Assembly: GCF_041431415.1 (NCBI RefSeq)
Contig: NZ_CP107845.1
Coordinates: 868,001 to 932,000, forward strand
DNA length: 64,000 nucleotides
DNA from: Streptomyces sp. NBC_00513
GTDB lineage: Bacteria; Actinomycetota; Actinomycetes; Streptomycetales; Streptomycetaceae
Reading direction: 5' to 3'
The stretch's first letter is position 1. Each line of letters starts with the position of its first letter. The position numbers and the translations under genes are program-made. Under the pieces are notes generated by a model. It was not told where the DNA came from. It saw nothing but the letters and a program-made list of their open reading frames with translations, and did not search any database. This document shows positions 23,204 through 31,397 of this stretch, one piece after another.

Positions 23204-24846
23204 CCGCCGCGGCACCCACCTGGCCCGCCGAGTTCGCCGAGCGCTACCGCGCGGCCGGCTGGTGGCGCGGGGAGACCTTCGGCGGCATGCTGCGCGAGCG
23301 CGCCGCCGCGCACCCCGACCGGATCGCGATCGTGGACCCGACCGGCGGCCCCGACGGCGGCCGTCGCACCTGGACGTACGGCGAACTCGACCTGCGGGCC
23401 GACCGGATGGCGGCCGGGCTGACCGCCCGGGGCATCGGCGCCGGGGACAAGGTCGTCGTCCAGCTCCCCAACGTGGCGGAGTTCTTCGAGGTCGTCTTCG
23501 CGCTCTTCCGGATCGGCGCGCTCCCGGTGTTCGCGCTGCCCGCGCACCGGCGGACCGAGATCGGCTACTTCTGCTCCTTCACCGGAGCGGCGGCGTACGT
23601 GATCCCGGCCACGCACGGCGGCTTCGACTACCGCGAACTCGCGGCGCAGGTACGCGAGGACGCCCCGGAGCTGCGGCACGTGTTCGTGACGGGCGGCGAC
23701 CCGGGCGCCTTCACCGCCCTGTCCGAGGTACCCGTCGACCCGGACCCGGAGCCGCCGGTCCACGGCCGGCCGGCGCCCCGGGACCTGGCCTTCCTCCAAC
23801 TGTCGGGCGGCAGCACGGGCGTTCCGAAGCTGATCCCGCGCACCCACGACGACTACCTGTACTCGGTACGCGGGTCCAACGAGCTGTGCGGGGTGACGGC
23901 GGACTCCGTGTACCTGGTCGCCCTGCCCGCGGCCCACAACTTCCCGCTGTCCTCGCCCGGTTCGATCGGTGCGCTGTACGCGGGCGCCCGGGTGGTGCTC
24001 AGCCCGCAGCCCGTCCCGGACGTCGCCTTCCCGCTGATCGAGTCGGAAGGGGTGACGATCACCGGTCTGGTGCCGCCGCTGGCCCTGTTGTGGACCGAGG
24101 CCGCGCCGCGCTCCCCGTACGACCTGAGCAGCCTGGACGTGTTGTTGGTGGGGGGCGCCAAGTTCAGCGAGGAGGCGGCCCGTCGGGTCGCGCCGGCGCT
24201 CGGCTGCACCCTTCAGCAGGTGTTCGGGATGGCGGAGGGGCTCGTCAACTACACCTGGCTGGACGATCCGTTGGAGACGATCGTCACCACCCAGGGCCGT
24301 CCCATCTCCCCGGACGACGAGATCCGCGTCGTCGACGACGAGGACCGGGAGGTGCCGGCCGGCGCCACCGGTCACCTGCTGACCCGGGGCCCCTACACGA
24401 TCCGCGGGTACTGGAACGCACCCACGCACAACGCCCGTTCGTTCACGGCCGACGGCTTCTACCGCACCGGTGACATCGTCCGGGTCACCCCGACCGGCCA
24501 CCTGGTCGTGGAGGGGCGCGCCAAGGACCAGATCAACCGCGGCGGCGAGAAGATCGCGGCCGAGGAGGTGGAGAACCACCTCCTCGCCCACCCGGCCGTG
24601 CACGACGCGAACGTGGTCGCGGAGCCCGACCCGTACCTGGGTGAGCGGACGCTCGCCTACGTGATCCTGCGGGCGGACGCCGAGCCCGTGACGGGCCCGG
24701 CCGTGAAGAAGTTCGTCCGCACCCGCGGTCTCGCGGCCTACAAGGTGCCCGATCGGGTCGAGTTCGTGACCGCCTTCCCCACCACCGGGGTCGGCAAGGT
24801 CTCCAAGAAGGACCTGCGCGCGGCGGCCGACCCCGGCGTCTCCTGA
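23200..24846 (+). CDS. dhbE: 2,3-dihydroxybenzoate-AMP ligase
   Basis: 548-residue stand-alone adenylation enzyme that activates DHB and loads it on an aryl carrier protein. It shows the P-loop [15 protein letters not shown], the [12 protein letters not shown] segment whose Asn replaces the Asp of amino-acid adenylation domains (the mark of aryl-acid activation), YRTGD, and a C-terminal GKVSKK catalytic Lys. The GTG start overlaps the dhbC stop (GTGA). DHB rather than salicylate is inferred from the complete dhbA/C/B set beside it. Confidence 0.94.
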   Translation: MTAAAPTWPAEFAERYRAAGWWRGETFGGMLRERAAAHPDRIAIVDPTGGPDGGRRTWTYGELDLRADRMAAGLTARGIGAGDKVVVQLPNVAEFFEVVFALFRIGALPVFALPAHRRTEIGYFCSFTGAAAYVIPATHGGFDYRELAAQVREDAPELRHVFVTGGDPGAFTALSEVPVDPDPEPPVHGRPAPRDLAFLQLSGGSTGVPKLIPRTHDDYLYSVRGSNELCGVTADSVYLVALPAAHNFPLSSPGSIGALYAGARVVLSPQPVPDVAFPLIESEGVTITGLVPPLALLWTEAAPRSPYDLSSLDVLLVGGAKFSEEAARRVAPALGCTLQQVFGMAEGLVNYTWLDDPLETIVTTQGRPISPDDEIRVVDDEDREVPAGATGHLLTRGPYTIRGYWNAPTHNARSFTADGFYRTGDIVRVTPTGHLVVEGRAKDQINRGGEKIAAEEVENHLLAHPAVHDANVVAEPDPYLGERTLAYVILRADAEPVTGPAVKKFVRTRGLAAYKVPDRVEFVTAFPTTGVGKVSKKDLRAAADPGVS

Positions 24847-24893
24847 CCCCCGCGTCCCGACCCCACCCCGAAACCCGCACCGAACGGAACACC

Positions 24894-25526
24894 ATGGCCC
24901 TGCCCGCTATCGCCCCCTACGCGCTGCCCACCGCCGCCGACCTGCCCGCCAACCGGGTGGACTGGTCGATCGACCCGGACCGCGCGGTCCTGCTCGTCCA
25001 CGACCTGCAGAACTACTTCCTGTCCTCGTTCGACACCACGAGCGAACCCGTCACCGGACTGCTCCGGCAGGTTTCCCGGCTGCGCGAGGAGGCGATCCGG
25101 GCCGACGTACCGATCTTCTACACGGCCCAGCAGGGTGGCCAGAGCGCCGAGGAGCGGGGCCTCCAGCAGGACTTCTGGGGGCCTGGTCTGCCCCTCGACC
25201 CGGAGGCGGAGGCCATCGCCTCGGCCGTGTCCCCCGGGCCCGGTGACACGGTGCTGACCAAGTGGAAGTACAGCGCGTTCGTCCGTACGGACCTGCTGGA
25301 GCGGCTGCGGGCGCTCGGTCGCGACCAGTTGGTCATCACCGGGGTGTACGCCCACATCGGCGTGTTGATGACGGCGTGCGACGCGTGGATGCAGGACGTG
25401 CAGGCCTTCGTGGTCGCGGACGCGGTGGCGGACTTCTCGGCGCAGGAGCACCGGATGGCACTCGAATGGGCCGCCGGGCGCTGCGCGTACGTCACCACGA
25501 CCGACCGGGTCTGCGAGGCCTGGTGA
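24894..25526 (+). CDS. dhbB: Isochorismatase without aryl carrier domain
   Basis: 210-residue isochorismatase that turns isochorismate into 2,3-dihydro-DHB and pyruvate. LLVHDLQNYF holds the catalytic Asp, TKWKYSAF the Lys, and VYAHIG the site where siderophore isochorismatases carry Gly in place of the Cys of related hydrolases. EntB and DhbB are near 290-310 residues because of a C-terminal aryl carrier protein; this protein stops right after the hydrolase domain with no LGGxS sequence. The carrier must be encoded elsewhere. Its stop overlaps the next gene's GTG. Confidence 0.93.
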   Translation: MALPAIAPYALPTAADLPANRVDWSIDPDRAVLLVHDLQNYFLSSFDTTSEPVTGLLRQVSRLREEAIRADVPIFYTAQQGGQSAEERGLQQDFWGPGLPLDPEAEAIASAVSPGPGDTVLTKWKYSAFVRTDLLERLRALGRDQLVITGVYAHIGVLMTACDAWMQDVQAFVVADAVADFSAQEHRMALEWAAGRCAYVTTTDRVCEAW

Positions 25527-26287
25527 GAACGGGGCCGGTCCGCCCGCGCCCGCTGCCGCACGCCTCGGCGGCACGACGGCCGGGTGTCGCGGTCCGGCCG
25601 GCCCCGATGTCGCGCGTCCCGCCGGTCCGGCCGGTTCCGCTGCCGGTGACCCTGCCCGGTCAGGCCCGCGTGTGGGTGACCTCGGTGAGCGAGAACGTCT
25701 GCGCCGCCGAGGCCCGCCGCCACGAGCTGGACCGTACGGAACAAGCCAGGGCGGCCCGGCTCCGTCGGGACGACGACGCCGACCGGTTCCTGGTCGCGCA
25801 CGTGTGTCTGCGCGCGCTCCTCGGCGAGCGGCTCGGGGCGGCCCCGGGCCGGTTGCTGATCGAGCGGGAACCCTGCGCCGGTTGCGGCGGGCCGCACGGG
25901 CGCCCGTACCTGCCGGGTCGGCCGGTGCACTTCTCGCTCTCGCACGCCGGTGACCTGGTACTCGTCGCCCTGGCGCCGGTGCCGGTCGGGGTGGACGTGG
26001 AACCGGAGCGCGACGCCTCGCTGATCGGGGACACCGTCGACGCGCTGCACGACGTGGAGCGGGCCGAACTCCTCGGCCTGCCGGCGCGGGCACGCGGCGC
26101 TGCCTTCGCCCGGTGCTGGGCACGCAAGGAGGCGGCGTTGAAATCCGCCGGCACGGGACTCGTGCGGGGTGCCTCCCAGCCGTATGTGGGTTCCGGCCTG
26201 GTCCCGGCTCAGCCGGACGGGCATCATGTGCTCGATCTTCCCGCGCCCCCCGGCCACGCTGCCGCCCTGGCGTTGCACCTCGGCTGA
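25523..26287 (+). CDS. 4'-phosphopantetheinyl transferase (Sfp/EntD type)
   Basis: 254 residues from the GTG that overlaps the dhbB stop. It installs the phosphopantetheine arm on carrier domains, making the NRPS active. The family motifs are GVDVEP (Mg-binding) and CWARKEAALKSAG (WxxKEA type); FSLSHAGD precedes them. An in-frame ATG at 25607 would give 226 residues and lacks a clear ribosome site; the Arg/Pro-rich first 28 residues are not conserved-looking, so the start is uncertain. Last gene of the dhb operon, next to the megasynthases it probably serves. Confidence 0.88.
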   Translation: MRTGPVRPRPLPHASAARRPGVAVRPAPMSRVPPVRPVPLPVTLPGQARVWVTSVSENVCAAEARRHELDRTEQARAARLRRDDDADRFLVAHVCLRALLGERLGAAPGRLLIEREPCAGCGGPHGRPYLPGRPVHFSLSHAGDLVLVALAPVPVGVDVEPERDASLIGDTVDALHDVERAELLGLPARARGAAFARCWARKEAALKSAGTGLVRGASQPYVGSGLVPAQPDGHHVLDLPAPPGHAAALALHLG

Positions 26288-26323
26288 GAATCCGTCTCAC
26301 GGACCGGGCAGGAACTTGCCAAC

Positions 26324-26342
26324 TTAGGTGAGCCTTACTTAC
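26324..26342 (+). promoter_or_regulatory. Iron box upstream of the DoxX-like gene
   Basis: TTAGGTGAGCCTTACTTAC, a somewhat weaker match to the iron-box consensus than the other two sites. It lies between the PPTase stop and the DoxX-like start, 78 bases before the latter. Confidence 0.8.
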
Positions 26343-26420
26343 GTTGGCACTCATTGCGCACCGCAGCACACCCCCCGCACCGCCCCACTTCGGGACCCGT
26401 CCCCAACCGAAGGAGTCACC

Positions 26421-26903
26421 GTGAACGACCACCTCTCCACCGCCCGGCCATACGCGCTGGGCCTGTTCCGGATCGTCACCGGCCTGCTGTTCGCCTGCCA
26501 CGGCGCCGCCTCGCTGTTCGGCGTGCTCGGTGGCGCCCATGGCGGCGGCACGGTGCCCGTCGGCACCTGGCCGGGCTGGTACGCGGCGGTGATCCAGCTG
26601 GTGGCCGGCACGCTGGTGCTGTTCGGGATCGGCACGCGCAGCGCCGCCTTCATCGCCTCGGGCTCGATGGCTTACGCCTACTTCACCTCGCACCAGCCGA
26701 ACGCCCTCTGGCCGATCCAGAACAACGGCGAGTCCTCCGCGATGTTCTGCTGGGCCTTCCTGCTGCTGGTCTTCACCGGCCCGGGCGCCCTCGCCGTGGA
26801 TCGACTGATTCTCTCCCGGGCGACCGCCGGCGCGCCGCCCGCCTCCCCCGCGTCCGACAGCACGGGCGGCGAGGACCGGCACACCAGCCCCGCCACCGCC
26901 TGA
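26421..26903 (+). CDS. DoxX-like integral membrane protein
   Basis: 160 residues with about four hydrophobic segments, starting ARPYALGLFRIVTGLLFACH, a typical DoxX-family opening. The GTG start has AAGGAG 5 bases ahead; the frame is open from 26328 but that part overlaps the iron box. DoxX proteins are small membrane proteins, mostly of unknown role, sometimes tied to quinone or redox functions. Its own iron box and place between siderophore synthesis and import genes suggest iron-starvation expression. The C-terminal 20 residues are Ser/Thr/Pro-rich. The function in siderophore handling is not known. Confidence 0.85.
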   Translation: MNDHLSTARPYALGLFRIVTGLLFACHGAASLFGVLGGAHGGGTVPVGTWPGWYAAVIQLVAGTLVLFGIGTRSAAFIASGSMAYAYFTSHQPNALWPIQNNGESSAMFCWAFLLLVFTGPGALAVDRLILSRATAGAPPASPASDSTGGEDRHTSPATA

Positions 26904-26946
26904 CCCCACCCGCCACCCCGCCGACGGTCCCACCCGTCGGCGGGGC

Positions 26947-27000
26947 GCGCACGACGAACGGGCCCACCCCGCGCAGGGGGTGGGCCCGTTCGTCGTGCGC
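26947..27000 (+). terminator. Strong terminator after the DoxX-like gene
   Basis: Perfect 24-bp inverted repeat (26947-26970 with 26977-27000) around a 6-base loop, GC-rich, 43 bases after the stop. One of the longest hairpins in the window; it isolates the import operon. Confidence 0.9.
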
Positions 27001-27132
27001 GGTGTCGGCCGTCCCACCCAAGCGGGCACCGCACAAGGCCTTTTCGACCACAAGGGCACTCCGCGTCCCACCAGGAGCCAATCCTGACCCCTGATTGTGA
27101 GCGTTTTGGCCTCACGATTGGACCAGCCGCAG

Positions 27133-27151
27133 TTTGGTAAGCCTAACCTAA
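27133..27151 (+). promoter_or_regulatory. Iron box for the import operon
   Basis: TTTGGTAAGCCTAACCTAA; its reverse complement TTAGGTTAGGCTTACCAAA fits the iron-box consensus well. It ends 36 bases before the first permease start. Confidence 0.92.
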
Positions 27152-27187
27152 GTACCAGTTGCACGGATGAGGAGTACCGGAACACCC

Positions 27188-28237
27188 ATGAGTCAATCGG
27201 CCCCGCCGGTGACAGCGCCGCTGCCGGCGCCCGCGAGAACCCGCTTCTCGCGCGGCACGGTGGTGACCCTCGTCGCCGGCCTGCTTCTGGCGACGGTGGT
27301 GATCGCGAGCGTCGGCTACGGCGCACGCGACATCTCGGCGCTGGAGACCGTCAAGATCCTGCTCCACCCCGGGGGCGGCGGATACAACCACGACGTCCTG
27401 TGGACGGAACGCATCCCCCGCACCCTGCTCGGTCTGGCCGTCGGCGCCTCGCTCGGCGCCTCCGGGCTCGTGATGCAGGCACTCACGATGAACCCGCTCT
27501 CCGATCCGGGCATCCTGGGCGTGGAGCAGGGCGCCGCGATGTTCGTGGTCCTCGGCATCCTCTTCCTCGACGTCAACGACGCGAGCGGCTTCTTCTGGCT
27601 GGCGCTCGTCGGCTCGGCGGTCTCCGCGGCCCTCGTCTACCTGATCGGTACGCGAACCAACGCGGGCAGCACCACCCTCGGGCTGGTGCTGGCCGGTGTC
27701 GCCATCGCCGCCGTACTGGCCTCCATCGTCACCCTCCTCGTCGTCCGCGACGAGGCCGTGTACTCCTCCTTGCGCTTCTGGTCGGTCGGCCAACTCAGCG
27801 GTCGCTCCCAGGTCCTGGGCGAGATCGCACCGTTCGCCGTCATCGGCCTGCTGCTCGCACTGCCGCTCGGCCGCACCCTCAACGCCCTCAGCCTCGGCGA
27901 GGAGACGGCCCGGGGCCTCGGTGTGCGTGTCCAGCGTGCCCAGTTGGCCGGCGCGGCGGTGGCCGTCCTGCTCTGCGCCTCGGCGACGGCGGCCGTCGGA
28001 CCCGTGGCCTTCGTGGGACTGGTCGCCGCGCACGTCGCGCGGATGCTGGTCGGCGCGGACCACCGCTGGTCGCTGCCGCTGTCGATGCTCTGCGGGGCCG
28101 TGCTGCTGGTCGGCGCCGACACCGTGGGCCGGCTGGTCCTCGATCACGGTGAGATCCAGGTGTCGGTGATGACGGCCGTGGTCGGCACCCCGTTCTTCGT
28201 GTGGCTGGCCCGCCGACGCGACCTGGTCCGGATGTGA
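27188..28237 (+). CDS. FecCD-family siderophore ABC permease 1
   Basis: 349-residue membrane subunit of a ferric-siderophore importer. About nine to ten hydrophobic segments, the FecCD signature RIPRTLLGLAVGASLGASG, and MNPLSDPGILGVEQGA. I prefer ATG 27188 because AGGAG lies upstream; an ATG at 27167 has no ribosome site. First gene under the iron box; 11 bases separate it from permease 2. Expected to pair with permease 2 and the ATPase in the cytoplasmic membrane. Confidence 0.92.
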   Translation: MSQSAPPVTAPLPAPARTRFSRGTVVTLVAGLLLATVVIASVGYGARDISALETVKILLHPGGGGYNHDVLWTERIPRTLLGLAVGASLGASGLVMQALTMNPLSDPGILGVEQGAAMFVVLGILFLDVNDASGFFWLALVGSAVSAALVYLIGTRTNAGSTTLGLVLAGVAIAAVLASIVTLLVVRDEAVYSSLRFWSVGQLSGRSQVLGEIAPFAVIGLLLALPLGRTLNALSLGEETARGLGVRVQRAQLAGAAVAVLLCASATAAVGPVAFVGLVAAHVARMLVGADHRWSLPLSMLCGAVLLVGADTVGRLVLDHGEIQVSVMTAVVGTPFFVWLARRRDLVRM

Positions 28238-28248
28238 AGGACGTGCCC

Positions 28249-29454
28249 GTGCCCCGACAACAAGCCGCCCCGACCCGGGCCGCGGTGACCGCGTCGACAC
28301 CCGACACCGAGACCGCCGACACCAAGGCCGCCGGCGCCGAAGCCCCCGACCCCAAGGCCGCCGACGCGCGGCCCGAGAGTCCGGCCGGCCGGCCGGACGA
28401 GGCCCCCGGCGCGTCGTCGGTCGCCGCCACCGCCGCGCTGCTGCGCCGTGCCCACCGCGCCGCCCGCCGGCGCACGGCCCTCCTGGTCGCCGTGCTCGTC
28501 ACGGTCCTGATCGGGCTACTGCTGGCCTCCGTCCTGCTCGGCGGGTTGCGCAACATCCCGGCGGCCGACGTGCTGCCCGCCGCGTTCGGTCAACGCACCG
28601 GCCTCGCCGACTACGTGATCCACCGCATCCGGATGCCGCGCGCGCTGGCGGCCCTGCTGGCCGGCGCCCTGTTCGGGCTCTCCGGCGCGCTCTACCAGCG
28701 GCTCATCCGCAACCCGCTCGCCACCCCGGACATCGTCGGCATCTCCGCCGGCGCGGGAGCCGGGGCCGTCACGGTCCTGATCCTCGCACCCGGGATCCCC
28801 TACGGGGTGGAGGGCGCGGCGCTCGCCGGGTCCTTCCTCCTCGTCGGCGCCGTGCTGTTGCTCAGCCGGCGCGGCGGCCGGGTGGACACCTTCCGGCTGG
28901 TGCTGATCGGCATCGGCATGGCGGCGGTGTGCACCGCGTACGTCAACTACCTGTTCTCCATGGCCGGTCAGCACAGCATCGCCCAGGTGACGCGCTGGCT
29001 CGTCGGCAGCGTCAGCGGAGTCACCTGGGACGGGGTCACCACCCTCGCGGTCGCCTTCGCCGTGTGCGCCCTGTGCGCCGCGCCGCTGGGTCGGGCCCTG
29101 GGCGCCATGTCGCTGGGCGACCAGTTGGCGGCCGGACTCGGCACCCGGGTGTCGGCGGCCAGAACGGCGGCCCTGCTGCTCGGTGCGGCGGCGGCCGCCA
29201 TGGCCACCAGCGTGACCGGGCCCATCGGTTTCGTCTCGCTGGTGAGCGGTCCCATCGCCGTGCGCCTGGTCGGCGCGGATCGGGCGCTGCTGCTCGCCGC
29301 CCCCATCGGCGCGGTGATCGTCCTCGGGTCCGACGTGCTGGCCCAGCACGGTCCGCTGATCAGCCCGGTGCCCACCGGCGTCCTCACCGCCCTGATCGGC
29401 GCCCCCTACTTCGTCTGGCTGATTCTCCGCCGCAGGCAAGGAGCAAGTTCATGA
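28249..29454 (+). CDS. FecCD-family siderophore ABC permease 2
   Basis: 401 residues. GTG 28249 has GAAGG 8 bases ahead; GTG 28243 is too close to it. An unusual Ala/Asp/Pro-rich hydrophilic tail of about 85 residues precedes the first membrane segment, after which the usual FecCD order follows: RIRMPRALAALLAGALFGLSG, NPLATPDIVGISAGAG, and a C-terminal APYFVWLI. Its stop overlaps the ATPase ATG. The long cytoplasmic N-tail is the odd feature; a later start cannot be excluded but none has a better ribosome site. Confidence 0.9.
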   Translation: MPRQQAAPTRAAVTASTPDTETADTKAAGAEAPDPKAADARPESPAGRPDEAPGASSVAATAALLRRAHRAARRRTALLVAVLVTVLIGLLLASVLLGGLRNIPAADVLPAAFGQRTGLADYVIHRIRMPRALAALLAGALFGLSGALYQRLIRNPLATPDIVGISAGAGAGAVTVLILAPGIPYGVEGAALAGSFLLVGAVLLLSRRGGRVDTFRLVLIGIGMAAVCTAYVNYLFSMAGQHSIAQVTRWLVGSVSGVTWDGVTTLAVAFAVCALCAAPLGRALGAMSLGDQLAAGLGTRVSAARTAALLLGAAAAAMATSVTGPIGFVSLVSGPIAVRLVGADRALLLAAPIGAVIVLGSDVLAQHGPLISPVPTGVLTALIGAPYFVWLILRRRQGASS

Positions 29455-30257
29455 GTTCCACGGCGCCCCCCGGGTTGGCCGCCCGGTCCATCACCACCGG
29501 GTACGACCGCACACCGGTCATCGAGAACCTCAGCCTGGACATCGAGCCCGGCAAGATCACCGTGCTGGTCGGCCCCAACGCCTGCGGCAAGTCCACCCTG
29601 TTGAAGTCCATGGCCCGCCTGCTGCCGGTCGCCGCGGGCTCGGTCCTGCTCGACGGCAACGACATCCACGCCCTGCCGACCCGCGAGGTGGCCCGCCGGC
29701 TCGGCATCCTGCCGCAGTCCCCGATCGCCCCCGAGAGCATCACCGTGGGCGACCTGGTCTGGCGCGGCCGCCACCCGCACCACCGGTTCGGGCAGCGCCG
29801 CACGGCCGCCGACGACGAGGTCATCGCCCGGTCGTTGACGGCCACCGGCACGGCCGAGCTGATCTCCCGGCCGGTGGACCAGCTCTCGGGCGGTCAGCGC
29901 CAACGGGTGTGGATCGCGCTGGCGTTGGCCCAGGAGACCCCCACCCTGCTGCTGGACGAGCCCACCACCTATCTCGACATCGCGCACCAGATCGAGGTCA
30001 TGGACCTGCTCGCGGATCTCAACGAGCAGAGCGACAAGACCATCGTCCTGGTGTCCCACGACCTGAACCAGGCCGCCCTGTACGCCTCGACCATCGTCGC
30101 CATGCGCGACGGCCGGATCGTGTGCCAGGGCGCGCCCGAAGAGGTCCTCACCGAGCGGACGGTCGCCGAGGTCTTCGGTCTCGACTGTCTGGTCGTTCCC
30201 CATCCCCGTTCCGGCCGGCCCCAGATCTTCCCCCTGGGCCGACACACCACCTCATAG
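29451..30257 (+). CDS. Siderophore ABC transporter ATP-binding protein
   Basis: 268-residue FepC/FhuC-type ATPase that powers the two FecCD permeases. Walker A GPNACGKST, signature LSGGQRQR, Walker B LLLDEPTTYLD and the switch His in LVSHDLNQ are all intact. The ATG overlaps the permease stop by 4 bp with AAGGAG upstream; the open frame extends far upstream inside the permease gene but similarity starts here. Confidence 0.95.
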   Translation: MSSTAPPGLAARSITTGYDRTPVIENLSLDIEPGKITVLVGPNACGKSTLLKSMARLLPVAAGSVLLDGNDIHALPTREVARRLGILPQSPIAPESITVGDLVWRGRHPHHRFGQRRTAADDEVIARSLTATGTAELISRPVDQLSGGQRQRVWIALALAQETPTLLLDEPTTYLDIAHQIEVMDLLADLNEQSDKTIVLVSHDLNQAALYASTIVAMRDGRIVCQGAPEEVLTERTVAEVFGLDCLVVPHPRSGRPQIFPLGRHTTS

Positions 30258-30271
30258 GAGAACCAGTCCCC

Positions 30272-31309
30272 GTGTCCTTCCTCGACAGACACCGCACCCT
30301 GGCCGCCCTGACGGCCACCGCCGCCGGCCTCGGCCTGCTCACCGCCTGTGGTGGCGGCTCCTCCGACAAGGCGGACAAGCCGGCCGCCGCCTCGGCCGAC
30401 GCCGCGAAGGGCGCCTTCCCGGTCTCCCTCAAGAACGCCTGGGGCAACACCGAGGTCAAGAAGAAGCCCCTCAAGGTGGCCACCGTCTCCGACGGCGACA
30501 CCGACATCGCGCTGGCCCTCGGCATCGTCCCGGTGATCACCCCGGACGTGGAGGACGGCGGGAAGGTCCCCGAGTACAAGCAGCGGGCCATCGACAAGCT
30601 CGGCGCCGGCAAGCTCAAGACGTACGACGACACGGACGGCACCGCCTACGAGGCCATCGCGGCCGAGGCCCCCGACGTCATCCTCGGCGTGAACACGTGG
30701 GAGATGGACAAGGACTACGCGAAGCTGTCCCCCATCGCCCCGGTCGTCACCTACACCGACAAGGCGCAGGCCGACACCCTGACCTGGCAGGAGCGGTTGA
30801 AGACCGCCGCCAAGGCGCTGGGCCTGGAGACCAAGGCCGACGAGGTCATCGCGGCCAACGAGAAGGCCACCGCCGACGCGGCCGCCGCGCATCCGGAGTT
30901 CAAGGGCAAGACGTACACGTACACCGTCGTCCACCCCGAGCAGATCAGCTTCATGTCGTACCAGGCGCAGGACCCGGGCGTCTTCGAGAAGCTCGGTTTC
31001 GCCAAGACCGACAAGGCCAAGAACTACGCCCCCGACAAGAACGCCGTCAGCCTGGAGAACCTCGACCAGCTCGACGCCGACGTCCTCCTCGTCACCTACC
31101 CCTTCGGTGACCGCGGCGTGATCAGCCCCAAGGAGCTGGAGGGCAACAAGCTCTTCCAGTCGCTGAACTCCGTGAAGGGCAAACACTTCGCGGTCATCCC
31201 GTCGGACAACAACCTGGCCTCGTCCATCGCCTACCCGGACGCGCTGAACGCGCCGTGGGCGGTCGAGCAGCTGACGCCGCTCCTCGCCAAGGCCGTCGCC
31301 GGCCAGTAG
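30272..31309 (+). CDS. Ferric-siderophore-binding lipoprotein
   Basis: 345 residues. The N-terminus is a lipoprotein signal: charged start, hydrophobic run, then the lipobox LTAC with Cys26 followed by GGGSSD. The rest fits the FepB/FhuD periplasmic-binding fold (Asp/Lys-rich, two lobes). GTG start with AGGAG ahead, 14 bases after the ATPase stop. It should capture the ferric siderophore outside the membrane and hand it to the permeases. Whether it prefers catecholate or hydroxamate cannot be told from the sequence. Confidence 0.93.
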   Translation: MSFLDRHRTLAALTATAAGLGLLTACGGGSSDKADKPAAASADAAKGAFPVSLKNAWGNTEVKKKPLKVATVSDGDTDIALALGIVPVITPDVEDGGKVPEYKQRAIDKLGAGKLKTYDDTDGTAYEAIAAEAPDVILGVNTWEMDKDYAKLSPIAPVVTYTDKAQADTLTWQERLKTAAKALGLETKADEVIAANEKATADAAAAHPEFKGKTYTYTVVHPEQISFMSYQAQDPGVFEKLGFAKTDKAKNYAPDKNAVSLENLDQLDADVLLVTYPFGDRGVISPKELEGNKLFQSLNSVKGKHFAVIPSDNNLASSIAYPDALNAPWAVEQLTPLLAKAVAGQ

Positions 31310-31329
31310 GCGACACCCGAACAGGTCGA

Positions 31330-31354
31330 CCCGCCGCCTCCCCCGGGCGGCGGG
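31330..31354 (+). terminator. Hairpin between binding protein and reductase genes
   Basis: 9-bp stem CCCGCCGCC/GGCGGCGGG with a 7-base loop, 20 bases after the stop of the binding-protein gene. It may only attenuate transcription, since the reductase gene lies 43 bases further on the same strand. Confidence 0.5.
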
Positions 31355-31397
31355 CCGACCGGCCCGACCCCGATCACACATCTGAGGAGTTCTCCCC

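Noticed and set aside
24738..27326. 862-residue minus-strand frame across the dhbB-PPTase-DoxX region
   Set aside because: Arg/Pro-rich shadow spanning several well-supported plus-strand genes and two iron boxes.
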